A stretch of 64,000 nt of DNA from Burkholderia lata. Lineage in GTDB: Bacteria; Pseudomonadota; Gammaproteobacteria; Burkholderiales; Burkholderiaceae. The translations under genes were made by a program, and so were the position numbers. The stretch is taken from positions 62,001 to 126,000 of the forward strand of contig NZ_CABVQK010000001.1 of NCBI RefSeq assembly GCF_902499335.1. The letters run 5' to 3'. Under the pieces are notes generated by a model. It did not search any database, was not told the origin of the DNA, and saw only the letters and a program-made list of their open reading frames with translations. This document shows positions 37,943-48,350 of the stretch, in pieces. Each line of letters starts with the position of its first letter. The stretch's first letter is position 1.

Positions 37943-38989
37943 TTACTTCGTCGCCCACGCGGCGAAACGCTGCTCGAGCTCGTCGCTGTGGTCGGTCCAG
38001 AAGCCGATGTCTTCCAGCACGGCGTTCTTGCCGTTGGCCGGCGAGTTCGGCAGGTTCGCGAGCGTCTTCGCGTCGAGCGACTTGATCGCCGCGATGTTCG
38101 CCGGGCCGTACGCGATGTGCTGCGCATAACCCTGCTGCGGCTTCGGCGTCAGCGTGTACGCGATGTACTGCTCGGCGAGCGCCTTGTTCGGCGAGCCCTT
38201 CGGAATCGCCCAGTAGTCGAGGTCGTAGATGCTGCCGTTCCACACGACCTTCAGGTTCTTGCCTTCCTTCTGCGCGGCGTCGATGCGGCCGTTGTACGCG
38301 GTCGACATCACGACGTCGCCGGCGACGAGGAACTGCGGCGGCTGCGCGCCCGCTTCCCACCACTGGATGTACGGCTTCAGCTCGTCGAGCTTCTTGAACG
38401 CGCGATCCTGGCCGGCCTTCGTGCCGAGCACCTTGTAGACGTCCTTCGTCGCGACGCCGTCGGCCATCAGCGCGAACTCGAGGTTATAGCGCGCGCCCTT
38501 GCGCATGCCGCGCTTGCCGGGGAATTTCTTCACGTTCCAGAAATCGGCCCAGCCCGTCGGCGCCGACTTCAGCTTGTCCGCGTTGTACGACAGCGCCGTC
38601 GACCACACGAAGAAACCGACGCCGCACACCTGCGGCGATTCCGGAATCAGGTCGGACTTCTTCGCGATCTTCGACCAGTCGAGCTTCTCGTACAGCCCTT
38701 CGTCACAGCCGCGGTTCAGGTCGCCCGACTCGACTTCGACCACGTCCCAGTTGACGTGCTTCGCCTCGACCATCGCCTTCACTTTCGCCTGCTCGCCGTT
38801 GTACTCGACGGCCGTGACCTTGTTGCCGGTCGCCTTCTCGAACGGCTGGTTGAACGCGGCCTTCTGCGCGTCGCCGTTCGCGCCGCCAAAGTTGACGACC
38901 GTGAGTTCGGCAGCCGATGCCGATGCGCCGACGACGGCGAGCGCCAATGCCAGCGCGGTGCGCCGTGCGGTAAAGCTTGCTCGGTTCAT
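37943..38989 (-). CDS. polyamine-type ABC transporter periplasmic binding protein
   Basis: A 348-residue PotD/PotF-like protein. The signal peptide MNRASFTARRTALALALAVV GASASA is cut after Ala26. The mature start AELTVVNFGGANGDAQKAAF and FEKATGNKVTAVEYNG are the family opening, and WDVVEVESGDLNRGCDEGLY EKLDWSKI and IPESPQVCGVGFFVWSTALS are typical. Its ATG at 38987-38989 has AGGAG about 10 bases upstream. The ligand pocket residues cannot be assigned, so spermidine, putrescine or another cation remain possible. Confidence 0.92.
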   Translation of the reverse strand: MNRASFTARRTALALALAVVGASASAAELTVVNFGGANGDAQKAAFNQPFEKATGNKVTAVEYNGEQAKVKAMVEAKHVNWDVVEVESGDLNRGCDEGLYEKLDWSKIAKKSDLIPESPQVCGVGFFVWSTALSYNADKLKSAPTGWADFWNVKKFPGKRGMRKGARYNLEFALMADGVATKDVYKVLGTKAGQDRAFKKLDELKPYIQWWEAGAQPPQFLVAGDVVMSTAYNGRIDAAQKEGKNLKVVWNGSIYDLDYWAIPKGSPNKALAEQYIAYTLTPKPQQGYAQHIAYGPANIAAIKSLDAKTLANLPNSPANGKNAVLEDIGFWTDHSDELEQRFAAWATK

Positions 38990-39066
38990 GGTGGTTCCTC
39001 TCCTCTCGTGGTGGAAGTGGGCAGTTGTTGTTGACGACGTGCTACGGAAAATCGGGAAAACCCTGC

Positions 39067-40173
39067 TCAAGCGAACACGCGCAGGTGTTCGGGTGCGAAC
39101 GCGAGCGCGACCGGTGCGCCGGGTGAGAACGCATCGATCGCGCCGGTGCCGAGCGGCACCTTCACGAAGCATTCGTCCTGGCCCGGCAGCGCGCAGCGCA
39201 TGCGCACGTGGTCGCCGAAATAGATGAGGCTGCGCGCCTCGCCGCTCAGCTGGTTGGCGGCCGAGCCGTTCGCGTGCCCGTTCGCGCCGTGCGCGGCAAG
39301 ACTCATGCGTTCGGGGCGAATGCACGCGACGGCGGGCGCACCCTCGGCCGCATCGCCGATGCGGCGGCCGACGAGCTTCGTGCCGTCGTCGAGCCGGAAT
39401 TCGCAGAATTCGCCGTCGACGCGCGCGATGGTGCCGCGCAGCCGGTTGCTGTCGCCGATGAAGTTCGCGACGAATTCGTTGCACGGCGATTCGTACAGGC
39501 GGTCGACGGTGTCGAGCTGCTGCACGATGCCCTTGTCGAACACCGCGACGCGATCGGACATCGTCAGCGCCTCGCCCTGGTCGTGCGTCACGTACACGAA
39601 GGTCACGCCGAGCTTTTCGTGCAGCGCCTTCAGTTCGTACTGCATGTGTTCGCGCAGCTGCTTGTCGAGCGCGCCGAGCGGCTCGTCCATCAGCACCAGC
39701 TTCGGCTCGAACACGAGCGCGCGCGCCAGCGCGATGCGCTGCTGCTGGCCGCCCGACAACTGCGCCGGATAGCGTTTCGCGAAGCGCTCCATCTGCACCA
39801 TCTTCAGCGCATGCGCGACCCGCTCCGCGCGCTCGCCGGCCGGCAGCTTGCGCACGGTCAGCGGATACGCGACGTTCTGCTCGACCGTCAGGTGCGGGAA
39901 CAGCGCGTAGTTCTGGAACACCATGCCGATGTTGCGCTTGTGCGGCGGCACGTTGTTCAGCAGCTCGCCGTCGAGGCGGATCTCGCCGCCGGTCGGGAAT
40001 TCGAAGCCGGCCAGCATCATCAGGCAGGTGGTCTTGCCCGAACCCGACGGTCCGAGCAGCGTCAGGAATTCCCCGCGGTGGATATCGAGGTCGAGCGATT
40101 TGACGACGAGCGTTTCGCCGTCGTAGGTCTTCCGCACGCCGCGAAAGCTGACGATCACATCATCGGACTTCAT
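39067..40173 (-). CDS. polyamine-type ABC transporter ATPase (PotA-like)
   Basis: A 368-residue ATPase. Walker A LTLLGPSGSGKTTCLMMLAG, Q-loop VFQNYALFPHLTVEQNVAYP, signature AQLSGGQQQRIALARALVFE, Walker B PKLVLMDEPLGALDKQL and the switch His in VYVTHDQGEALTMSDRVAVF are all present. The C-terminal TOBE domain (about 285-368) has LVGRRIGDAAEGAPAVACIR PERMSL. The start is ATG 40171-40173 (MKSDDVIVSF); a frame to 40200 exists. It is the first gene of the operon and divergent from the MocR-type regulator. Confidence 0.95.
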   Translation of the reverse strand: MKSDDVIVSFRGVRKTYDGETLVVKSLDLDIHRGEFLTLLGPSGSGKTTCLMMLAGFEFPTGGEIRLDGELLNNVPPHKRNIGMVFQNYALFPHLTVEQNVAYPLTVRKLPAGERAERVAHALKMVQMERFAKRYPAQLSGGQQQRIALARALVFEPKLVLMDEPLGALDKQLREHMQYELKALHEKLGVTFVYVTHDQGEALTMSDRVAVFDKGIVQQLDTVDRLYESPCNEFVANFIGDSNRLRGTIARVDGEFCEFRLDDGTKLVGRRIGDAAEGAPAVACIRPERMSLAAHGANGHANGSAANQLSGEARSLIYFGDHVRMRCALPGQDECFVKVPLGTGAIDAFSPGAPVALAFAPEHLRVFA

Positions 40174-40246
40174 CGTGGCTGTCCCCTTGCTTCGCGACAA
40201 TTGATTTTGAGATGCGAGCCACTATACGGCGCGCACGGTTCTACAA

Positions 40247-40283
40247 TAGGGAACCATTTCAATATTACTAGTAGGACCACTTT
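40247..40283. promoter_or_regulatory. direct repeats TAGGxACCAxTTT, candidate MocR-type operator
   Basis: TAGGGAACCATTT (40247-40259) and TAGGACCACTTT (40272-40283) are near-identical direct repeats 25 bases apart. MocR/PdxR-type regulators bind direct repeats; the reverse of the second, AAAGTGGTCCTA, resembles the AAAGTGG-x-CTA-like site I recall for PdxR. The second overlaps the regulator's ribosome site and TTG start. Confidence 0.5.
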
Positions 40284-41805
40284 GGATACCGTGATCCTCG
40301 CCGACTGGCTCTCTGCCCGGCTCGACCGCAGTTCGCCCGAGCCGATGTACCGGCAGCTGCTGCAGCAGATGCAGCAGGCCATCCTGACCGGGGAATTGGG
40401 GCCAGGAACAAAACTGCCCAGCTCCCGCACGCTCGCGGCCGACCTGTCGATCGCGCGCAATACCGTGCTGCACGTGTACGACCAGCTGACGGCCGAAGGC
40501 TACGTGCTGACGACCACCGGCAGCGGAACCTATGTGGCCGACACGCGGCCGGACGCCGCCGCGATCCACGTGCCCGGCGCCGCACCGCCGCCGTCGAGCG
40601 CCGATGAACCGCCGTTGCCGGACGCGCAGGGCAGCCTGTCGATGCGCGGCCGGCAGCTGATCGAGCATGCGGGTGTGTCGCGGCGCCAGTGGGGGGCGTT
40701 CATGCCGGGCGTGCCGGACGTGTCGGAATTCCCGAGCCGGACGTGGAGCCGCCTGCAGGCGCGGCTGTGGAAGGAAGCAAACCCCGAGTTGCTGACCTAC
40801 GCGCCGGGCGGCGGCTACCGGCCGCTGCGGCGCGCGCTCGCCGACTACCTGCGGGTCGCGCGCTCGGTCAAATGCTCGCCGGACCAGGTGATCATCACGA
40901 CGGGCATCCACCAGTCGATCGATCTCGCGGTGCGGCTGCTGTCCGACATCGGCGATCGTGCGTGGGTCGAGGAGCCGTGCTACTGGGGCGTGCGCAGCGT
41001 ATTGCAGGCGGCCGGCCTCACGCTGACGCCGGTGCCGGTCGACCAGGAAGGGCTCGACCCGCGTGCCAGCGACATGCAGCATCCGCCGCGGCTCGTGCTC
41101 GTCACGCCGTCGCATCAATACCCGCTCGGGATGGTGATGAGCCTCGCGCGGCGCCGGATGCTGCTCGAATACGCGCGCCAGCACCGCTGCTGGATCATCG
41201 AGGACGACTACGACAGCGAGTTCCGCTACGGCAGCCGCCCGCTCGCATCGCTGCAGGGGCTCGACGACGGCGGCCGCGTGATCTACGTCGGCAGCCTCGG
41301 CAAGATGCTGTTCCCGGGGCTGCGGATGGGCTACATGGTCGTGCCCGAGCATCTGATCGACACGTTCCGCACCGGGCTGTCGGAGCTGTATCGGGAAGGC
41401 CAGCTGATGCAGCAGGCCGTGCTCGCCGAGTTCATCATGGACGGCCACCTGACTTCGCACGTCAGACGAATGCGCACGCTGTACGGCGAGCGCCGGCAAC
41501 TGATGATCGACGCGATCCGCGCGCGCTTCGGCGACGCGCTGCCCGTGATGGGCGATGAGGCAGGCCTGCATCTCGTGCTCGGCCTGCCCGACGCCTGCGA
41601 CGATCGCGCGGTCACGCAGAGCGCGTTCGATGCGGGCGTGATCGTGCGCCCGCTCACCAGCTACTACAGCAGCCTCGACACCGCGCGGCGCGGCCTGCTG
41701 CTCGGCTATGCGTGCGTCGCGCACGAAGGCATCGGGCCCGCGTTCGACACGCTCGCGAACACCATCGAGCAACACCTGCCGCGGGACCTCACGCGCGCGG
41801 CATGA
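40282..41805 (+). CDS. MocR/GabR-family regulator (GntR head, aminotransferase-like tail)
   Basis: A 507-residue chimera: GntR-type wHTH (PEPMYRQLLQQMQQAILTGE LGPGTKLPSSRTLAADLSIA RNTVLHVYDQLTAEGYVLTT, about 15-75) then a class-I aminotransferase-like domain binding PLP. The PLP Lys is in VGSLGKMLFPGLRMGYMVVP (about 335). The start is TTG at 40282 with AGGA 5 bases before; GTG at 40291 is an alternative. The upstream open frame is antisense to the ATPase. It is divergent from the ABC operon, and its family often controls pyridoxal or amino-acid/polyamine genes. Confidence 0.92.
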   Translation: MDTVILADWLSARLDRSSPEPMYRQLLQQMQQAILTGELGPGTKLPSSRTLAADLSIARNTVLHVYDQLTAEGYVLTTTGSGTYVADTRPDAAAIHVPGAAPPPSSADEPPLPDAQGSLSMRGRQLIEHAGVSRRQWGAFMPGVPDVSEFPSRTWSRLQARLWKEANPELLTYAPGGGYRPLRRALADYLRVARSVKCSPDQVIITTGIHQSIDLAVRLLSDIGDRAWVEEPCYWGVRSVLQAAGLTLTPVPVDQEGLDPRASDMQHPPRLVLVTPSHQYPLGMVMSLARRRMLLEYARQHRCWIIEDDYDSEFRYGSRPLASLQGLDDGGRVIYVGSLGKMLFPGLRMGYMVVPEHLIDTFRTGLSELYREGQLMQQAVLAEFIMDGHLTSHVRRMRTLYGERRQLMIDAIRARFGDALPVMGDEAGLHLVLGLPDACDDRAVTQSAFDAGVIVRPLTSYYSSLDTARRGLLLGYACVAHEGIGPAFDTLANTIEQHLPRDLTRAA

Positions 41806-41841
41806 CCGCGATCATGCGCCGCGCCGCCCGCGCGTCCCACA

Positions 41842-42876
41842 CTACCGCGCGCTGCCCGCCCCGCGATCGAGCGACGCCGCGCGCACGGCTTCGCCGGGCT
41901 TCGTGAACACGCGCTGCCGCAGCGCGGCGACCTGCGCGTCGCGATCCTGCGGCGACAGGCCGGCCGACTCGATCTGTGCACGCTGCGTCGCATAGTCCGC
42001 GTAGCGGCTCTGCCACGACGCGTCGTCCTGCTGCATCTGCGCGACGCGCGCGGCGGCTTCGGGGCCGAGCGTCTGCGTCAATTGCGCGCGCATTGCATCG
42101 GGCGTCGCCCCGCTCTTCTGCAATTGCGCGATCTGGTCGATCGCCGCGCGCTGCCGGTCGATGCGCTGCTGCGCGGCGCGTTCGTCGGCCGGCATCTGCT
42201 GTTCGAGCGCCGCGAGTCGTTCGGCCTTCTGCGCATCCGTCAGCGCGGGATCCTGCGCGATCTTCAGCCGCGCGAGATCGTAGCGCTGCCGCCACTGCTC
42301 AGCGCCGAAAAACGGCTGGCTCCAGTCGCCAAGCGTGCGGTACGCGATCGACGCGCGCTGGTCGAGCGCGAGCTGCAGCGCGCCCAGGTCGGACTTGTCG
42401 ACCGCACCGGCATCGCGCAGTTTCGCGAGTGCGTCGAGATACGCGCGATACCGATGCCACACGTCGAGCGCCTCGACCTGCGCCACGGTGCCGTCGAGCT
42501 GCGCGGCAATCTCCCGCACGACGAACGCATCGAGCGCGGCCGCGCTCAGGTCACTCTGTGCGGTCAGGCAGTAGTCGAAGAAATCGCGCACCGCGCGCGA
42601 CTTCGCAAGATGGCCGCCAGCATCGAGCGGCAGCCGTGGCGCGCTGGAGCCGGCGAGTGACGGCGGCAGGCCCGCGCTCGCCGGCACGGCGGCCTGCGGC
42701 GGTGCGGCAGCCGATCCGCCTGGCGCCAGCGCATCCGACGACTCACCGGCAGTGCCCGCTCCACGATGCCAGCCCGCGCCGCTCCACATCGCGACGCCGG
42801 CAATCGCCGCCAGCCCCACGACACCATAGACCATGGCGCGCCGCGCCAGCGGCGCGCGCCCTTCACGTGCCGCCAT
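41842..42876 (-). CDS. lifO: lipase-specific foldase (LifO)
   Basis: A 344-residue membrane-anchored chaperone for LipA. It has an N-terminal anchor MAREGRAPLA-type followed by YGVVGLAAIAGVAMWSGAGW (about 17-36), a flexible Ala/Pro-rich linker (about 40-75), then the alpha-helical foldase body. The conserved RDFFDYCL motif (about 98-105, family RxxFDY) is present, as are YLDALAKLR and SQPFFGAEQWRQRYDLARLK. It starts 3 bases after the lipA stop, in the usual lipA-lifO operon. It folds lipase in the periplasm before type II secretion. Confidence 0.93.
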   Translation of the reverse strand: MAAREGRAPLARRAMVYGVVGLAAIAGVAMWSGAGWHRGAGTAGESSDALAPGGSAAAPPQAAVPASAGLPPSLAGSSAPRLPLDAGGHLAKSRAVRDFFDYCLTAQSDLSAAALDAFVVREIAAQLDGTVAQVEALDVWHRYRAYLDALAKLRDAGAVDKSDLGALQLALDQRASIAYRTLGDWSQPFFGAEQWRQRYDLARLKIAQDPALTDAQKAERLAALEQQMPADERAAQQRIDRQRAAIDQIAQLQKSGATPDAMRAQLTQTLGPEAAARVAQMQQDDASWQSRYADYATQRAQIESAGLSPQDRDAQVAALRQRVFTKPGEAVRAASLDRGAGSAR

Positions 42877-42879
42877 CGA

Positions 42880-44202
<1,323 letters not shown>

Positions 44203-46335
44203 TTACAGCTTCGCGCTCACGCGCACCCATGCGGTCCGGCCCGGCTCCATCACCGGCGAGTTCGCCGGATAGCCGAAGCCCGCATTGCCGGCGAGGTTCA
44301 GGTGCTCGGTGTAGGCCTTGTTCAGCACGTTGTCGACGCCGACCGAGATCTGTACGGTCTTGCTGACGTTGTACTGCGTATGCAGCGAAAGCACACCGAA
44401 TCCGGCGCTCGGGCCGAAGTCTTTGCCAACCACATTGCCCTCGTTCAGTGCATAGCGATGTTGCGGCGCAACGATGCGCCACAGGCCCCCCGCCGACCAC
44501 GCGCCACGCGTGTATTCGAGCCCGATGCGCGCCTCGAGCGGCGGCATCTGCGGCAACGGATCGCCGCTTGCCACGTTGCGCCCCCACGCATACGCGAGCG
44601 ACGTCTCGACACGCAGCGGCGAAACCGGTTTCCACGACACACCCGCTTCGCCCCCCATGATCTGCGCATTGACGTTGGTTGCCTGAGTAGTCGGGCCCAT
44701 CATGCCGGCCGCGTAGTTGAACAGGATGAAGTCCTGCACGTACCCCGCGTAGGCCGACACCCATGCATCGAGCCGGTCGCTCTTGTATTGCGCGCCGATG
44801 TCGAGCTGCGTGGTCTTCTCCGGCTGCACCGCCGAAAACGCGTTGACCGACCCGGCCGGCCCGCGCTTCGCGGAAAACAGCTCCCAGTAGTCGGGATAGC
44901 GTTCCGTATGGCCGACACCCGCGTACCACGTGACGGGCAGCGATGCGAGATCGCGCTCGTAGCGGATGAAGCCGCTCAGCAGCACGCGGGTGCGATCGTC
45001 GTCGAAGGTCGGATTCGGCTTGCTCTTCATCATGCCGCTCGTCGTCGCGCGCTTGTCGCGTGCGCTCGCATAGTCGATGCGCGCACCGCCGATCACGCGC
45101 GACACTTCGCTCGCGTACCAGGTCAGTTCGCCGAACACGCCCGCATTCCACATCGTCGCCTGCGCATCCCACGGCTTGTCGCCGTAGTTCTGTCGCCCCA
45201 TCGCCGAGCGCGAGTCGAGCCGGTTCGATTGCGCATCGACGCCCGTCACGAGCTTGAAGTCGTCGGCAAAGCGGAACGTCGCGGCTGCGCGTGCGCCGAA
45301 CGTGCGACGCCGCACTTCTGACGCCATCCGCATCGGCATGCTGCTGGTCGGGTCCGGTTGCCGCAACGTGTAGTTGTCCATCACATGATCGGCTTCGTTG
45401 TAGTACACGCGTGCCTCGATCCGGTCGAGCACGTCGCCGAGATGCTTCTTGTCGAACGACAGGCCAAACGTCTCGCGACGGAAATGCGCGCCGTCCATCC
45501 CGCGCCCCGCATAGCGCGCATAGCCGTCGCCGGTGCCGGCGGTCAGCTCGACGCGCGTGTGGTCGTCCGGCGTCCAGCCGAGCGCCGCATCGGCGTTCCA
45601 CTTGTCCCACTGCGACGGCACGGTGTTGCCGTTGCCGTCCTTGTAGTCCTGCGAATGCGCGTGGTTCGCGGTCACGCGGCCATAGACGTCGGGCGTGCCG
45701 GCCGTCACGTCGATGTTCTGGTCGTTGCGGCCGAACGACCCGCCGACCAGGCTGCCCTCGAAGCGCATGCCGGGCTTGTCGAAGCGCGGCGTCACGCGCT
45801 CGAACATCACGGTGCCGGCCGACGCGCCGGGACCGTACAGCACGGTCTGCGGCCCCTTCACGACGGTGACCTTGTCGTAGCTTTCCGGTGCGATGTACGA
45901 CGTCGGCGCATCCATGCGGCCCGGACATGCTCCGAGCGTCGACATCCCGTTCGCCAGGATGTTCAGCCGCGAGCCGAACATCCCGCGCAGCACGAGATCG
46001 CCGTTGGTGCCGCCGCTGCGGATCGACGTGAAGCCGGGGATCGTCTTCAGGTAATCCGCACCGTCGCTGGCGGGCAGCGGCTGGCGCGGGGTCTTCGGAT
46101 CCGTGACGACGACGAGCGGCGTCGACAGCGGCGATGCGACGACTTCGATGGCCGGCAACGGCGCAGCCGTATCGTCGGTCGGCGCGCTTGCCACGCGCGT
46201 CGCTTCGGCGGCCGCGGCGCTCGCGGCCAGTGCGCCGGCTGCGAGCGCGGGAACGGTGAGTTTCAGCACGCGCGGCATGCGCCGCGCACAGGCATTGCGT
46301 GACGCCCGCGGCGCACGCAACTGGAAAATGGTCAT
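44203..46335 (-). CDS. oprC: TonB-dependent copper receptor (OprC/NosA type)
   Basis: A 710-residue outer membrane receptor. A signal peptide ends near residue 45 (AAGALAASAAAAEATRV). The plug domain has VVASPLSTPLVVVTDPKTPR QPLPASDGADYLKTIPGFTS (about 60-105) and the family-specific GMSTLGACPGRMDAPTSYIA PESYDKVTVVKGPQTVLYGP. The Cys-Pro-Gly-Arg-Met motif is the OprC/NosA copper site. The 22-strand barrel ends GRTAWVRVSAKL with terminal hydrophobic residue. The start is ATG 46333-46335. It lies next to a DUF2946 protein, which supports a copper role. Confidence 0.9.
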   Translation of the reverse strand: MTIFQLRAPRASRNACARRMPRVLKLTVPALAAGALAASAAAAEATRVASAPTDDTAAPLPAIEVVASPLSTPLVVVTDPKTPRQPLPASDGADYLKTIPGFTSIRSGGTNGDLVLRGMFGSRLNILANGMSTLGACPGRMDAPTSYIAPESYDKVTVVKGPQTVLYGPGASAGTVMFERVTPRFDKPGMRFEGSLVGGSFGRNDQNIDVTAGTPDVYGRVTANHAHSQDYKDGNGNTVPSQWDKWNADAALGWTPDDHTRVELTAGTGDGYARYAGRGMDGAHFRRETFGLSFDKKHLGDVLDRIEARVYYNEADHVMDNYTLRQPDPTSSMPMRMASEVRRRTFGARAAATFRFADDFKLVTGVDAQSNRLDSRSAMGRQNYGDKPWDAQATMWNAGVFGELTWYASEVSRVIGGARIDYASARDKRATTSGMMKSKPNPTFDDDRTRVLLSGFIRYERDLASLPVTWYAGVGHTERYPDYWELFSAKRGPAGSVNAFSAVQPEKTTQLDIGAQYKSDRLDAWVSAYAGYVQDFILFNYAAGMMGPTTQATNVNAQIMGGEAGVSWKPVSPLRVETSLAYAWGRNVASGDPLPQMPPLEARIGLEYTRGAWSAGGLWRIVAPQHRYALNEGNVVGKDFGPSAGFGVLSLHTQYNVSKTVQISVGVDNVLNKAYTEHLNLAGNAGFGYPANSPVMEPGRTAWVRVSAKL

Positions 46336-46417
46336 GATCGAAAGCCCGAGTGACGCCCTCCACGCGGCCTCGACGGGCCGCACGGATATCGGCGGTGAAT
46401 GGAACGGAAGCAGCGCG

Positions 46418-46786
46418 TCAGGCGCGCTCGGGCGGTGCGCGCGGGTACGCGCGCGGATAGCGGTCGGTGCGCGCCGCGACGGCAGGCGGCGCGACGGCGG
46501 AAACGGAAACGGCGGGAACGGAAGCGAGTGCCGCGGCGGCAGGCCCGCCGATCGCGGGGCTGTGCGCGAAGAAACCGCAATAGCCGCACGCATCGAGATG
46601 CAGCGCATGATCGTGCATGCGGCCCGCATCGGGCGACCGATGCGCGCCATGCTCTGTACTGCAGACGATCGAGTCAGGTGTGTCCGCTTGCGCGACGCGC
46701 CACTGCGACACCAGCGGCGCCGCGATCGCGAACCAGATCGCGAGCACGCCAAGCCAGGCGGTCAGGTGACGATGTCGGTGCAGCAT
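46418..46786 (-). CDS. DUF2946 protein, likely copper-linked
   Basis: A 122-residue protein with an N-terminal membrane segment (HLTAWLGVLAIWFAIAAPLV, about 7-27). Then come a Cys/His-rich segment, IVCSTEHGAHRSPDAGRMHD HALHLDACGYCGFFAHSPA (about 40-78), and an Ala/Val-rich second hydrophobic stretch. DUF2946 proteins usually sit beside copper receptors, as here 82 bases upstream of oprC. Copper or other metal binding is inferred from His/Cys richness. The ATG at 46784-46786 is preferred to TTG at 46798. Confidence 0.85.
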   Translation of the reverse strand: MLHRHRHLTAWLGVLAIWFAIAAPLVSQWRVAQADTPDSIVCSTEHGAHRSPDAGRMHDHALHLDACGYCGFFAHSPAIGGPAAAALASVPAVSVSAVAPPAVAARTDRYPRAYPRAPPERA

Positions 46787-46875
46787 GCGCGGCGGCAAGT
46801 AAGCGGAATGTAAAAACAGCCGAGATGTTACAGAATGTTTAACGCGATGACCAGCACGGATGTCGGTAAACGGAC

Positions 46876-46913
46876 CGGGGGCGCATGGTTGTCAACACAA
46901 CCATGCGCCCCCG
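46876..46913. terminator. 17-bp perfect hairpin after cytochrome b561 gene
   Basis: GGGGGCGCATGGTTGT and its complement (46877-46892, 46897-46912) flanked by a C-G pair form a perfect 17-base stem with a CAAC loop, 29-66 bases past the cytochrome b561 stop on the minus strand. It has only weak T content after it. Its stem length is unusual for this window. Confidence 0.55.
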
Positions 46914-46941
46914 CCTGCTGCGTGCTTCCGGACCGTGCCGT

Positions 46942-47478
46942 TCAGGGCGCCATGCGCCGCAGCACGTCGTCGCGACGGATGAAATGATGGTAGAGCGCGG
47001 CCAGCGCGTGCAGGCCGATCACGAAGTAGAACGCGTTGCCGATCAGCTCGTGCGCTTCCTTGATCGTCGGCCGCAGCGCCTTGTCGGGGCCGAACAGCGT
47101 GAACGACACGCCGAGCCAGTCGAGCGACACCGGCTTGCCGCCCAGGTTGATCATCATGATGCCGAGCAGCGGCTGCGCGATGATGAACACGTAGAGCGCG
47201 ACATGCGCGAGCGTCGAGAGCCAGCGCAGCAGCACCGCTTGCTGAATGGCTGCCGGCACGCGGCTGACGGCTCGCCACAGCACGCGCAGCACCGACAGCA
47301 CGAGCACGAGCGTGCCCGCGGTGAGATGCACGTTCATCCAGAACACCCGGCTGTCGCTGCCTTTCGGCCCGCGGATCTCGATGGCCAGGTAGGCCAGCGC
47401 CACCAGCAGGAACACGGCCCAGTGGAAGAAGATCGCGGGCGAGCTGTAGCGCGTCTGTTTCGCGAGGATGTTTCTCAT
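46942..47478 (-). CDS. cytochrome b561 family protein
   Basis: A 178-residue membrane cytochrome with four helices. Seen are SPAIFFHWAVFLLVALAYLA (heme His), WMNVHLTAGTLVLVLSVLRV LWRAV (His, Arg), AHVALYVFIIAQPLLGIMMI NLGG and EAHELIGNAFYFVIGLHALA ALYHHFIRRDD (two His). These match the di-heme b561 (YodB/YceJ) family that passes electrons to ubiquinone or oxidises superoxide. The start is ATG 47476-47478. It is placed between the DUF2946 protein and the divergent membrane gene. Confidence 0.92.
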   Translation of the reverse strand: MRNILAKQTRYSSPAIFFHWAVFLLVALAYLAIEIRGPKGSDSRVFWMNVHLTAGTLVLVLSVLRVLWRAVSRVPAAIQQAVLLRWLSTLAHVALYVFIIAQPLLGIMMINLGGKPVSLDWLGVSFTLFGPDKALRPTIKEAHELIGNAFYFVIGLHALAALYHHFIRRDDVLRRMAP

Positions 47479-47703
47479 GCTTCGTCTCGTGTTGTATGCG
47501 GGGGTGGGCGCATGCGGCAACCGGCCTGCGCCCGGCAAAGCTGCCCCGATTGTAGCCGCACGTGCGTCCGGTTTTGCACGACGCGCGCAAATATCCGACG
47601 AATCGTCCACGCACGCCGCGCGGCGCACCATATGGAAAGTCCGCATCGCGCGCCCGGACGGCTGTGGCACGATGGAGCTTTGGTGCGACGGCACGCGGGC
47701 ATC

Positions 47704-48342
47704 ATGAGCAAGGCGTTCTTCGTTGCGGCCTATCGGCTGATCGCCGCGTTGCTCGCGGTATCCACCACGCTGCACAGCGTCGCCGACTACTGGCACCTGC
47801 CGGGCTTTCATCTCGGCAACTACCTCAGCTACTTCACGCAACTGAGCAGCCTCTACGCGGCCGCGATGCTCGCCGTCGGGCTCTGGCGCATCGCGCGCCC
47901 CGGCTCGGCCCGCTACGAATCGATGCGCGGCGCCGCGGTGCTGTACGTATTGATCACCGCGATCGTCTACGAACTCCTGCTCGCGCGGCTCGATGCGCTG
48001 CGCCACGTCACGCCGGCGTTCAACAACTGGGTGCTGCACCGGATCGTACCGCTCGTCATGCTGTGTGACTGGCTGTACGTGGAGCCGCGCCTGCCGATCC
48101 CGTGGCGCAGCGCGTTCGCGTGGCTCGGCTTCCCGATCGTCTATCTCGGCTATACGCTCGTGCGCGGCTCATTCGAGAACTGGTATCCGTACCCGTTCGT
48201 CGATCCGCGGCCGCACGGCTACCTGCCGGTCGCGATCCAGTGTTCGCTGATCGCGCTCGGTGCGGCGGGGCTCGCACTGGGCATTCGCTGGCTCGGCAAT
48301 TACGCGAGACAGTCCGGCACGGTGACGCTCAGGAAGGGATGA
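47704..48342 (+). CDS. Pr6Pr (FAR-17a/AIG1-like) membrane protein
   Basis: A 212-residue integral membrane protein with six predicted helices. The Pr6Pr/FAR-17a pattern is seen in GNYLSYFTQLSSLYAAAMLA (Phe-Thr-x-x-Ser), VLYVLITAIVYELLLARLDA, NNWVLHRIVPLVMLCDWLY (His, Asp) and YTLVRGSFENWYPYPFVDPR, typical of the family. Relatives in eukaryotes hydrolyse fatty acid esters, but bacterial function is unknown. The start at 47704 has no strong site. It ends before a convergent hairpin. Confidence 0.85.
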   Translation: MSKAFFVAAYRLIAALLAVSTTLHSVADYWHLPGFHLGNYLSYFTQLSSLYAAAMLAVGLWRIARPGSARYESMRGAAVLYVLITAIVYELLLARLDALRHVTPAFNNWVLHRIVPLVMLCDWLYVEPRLPIPWRSAFAWLGFPIVYLGYTLVRGSFENWYPYPFVDPRPHGYLPVAIQCSLIALGAAGLALGIRWLGNYARQSGTVTLRKG

Positions 48343-48350
48343 AGGCGGGA

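Noticed and set aside
36398-39034. 878-residue plus-strand open frame over the ABC permease and SBP genes
   Set aside because: It is antisense to well-supported genes and shows the Arg/His/Asp-rich composition of shadows.
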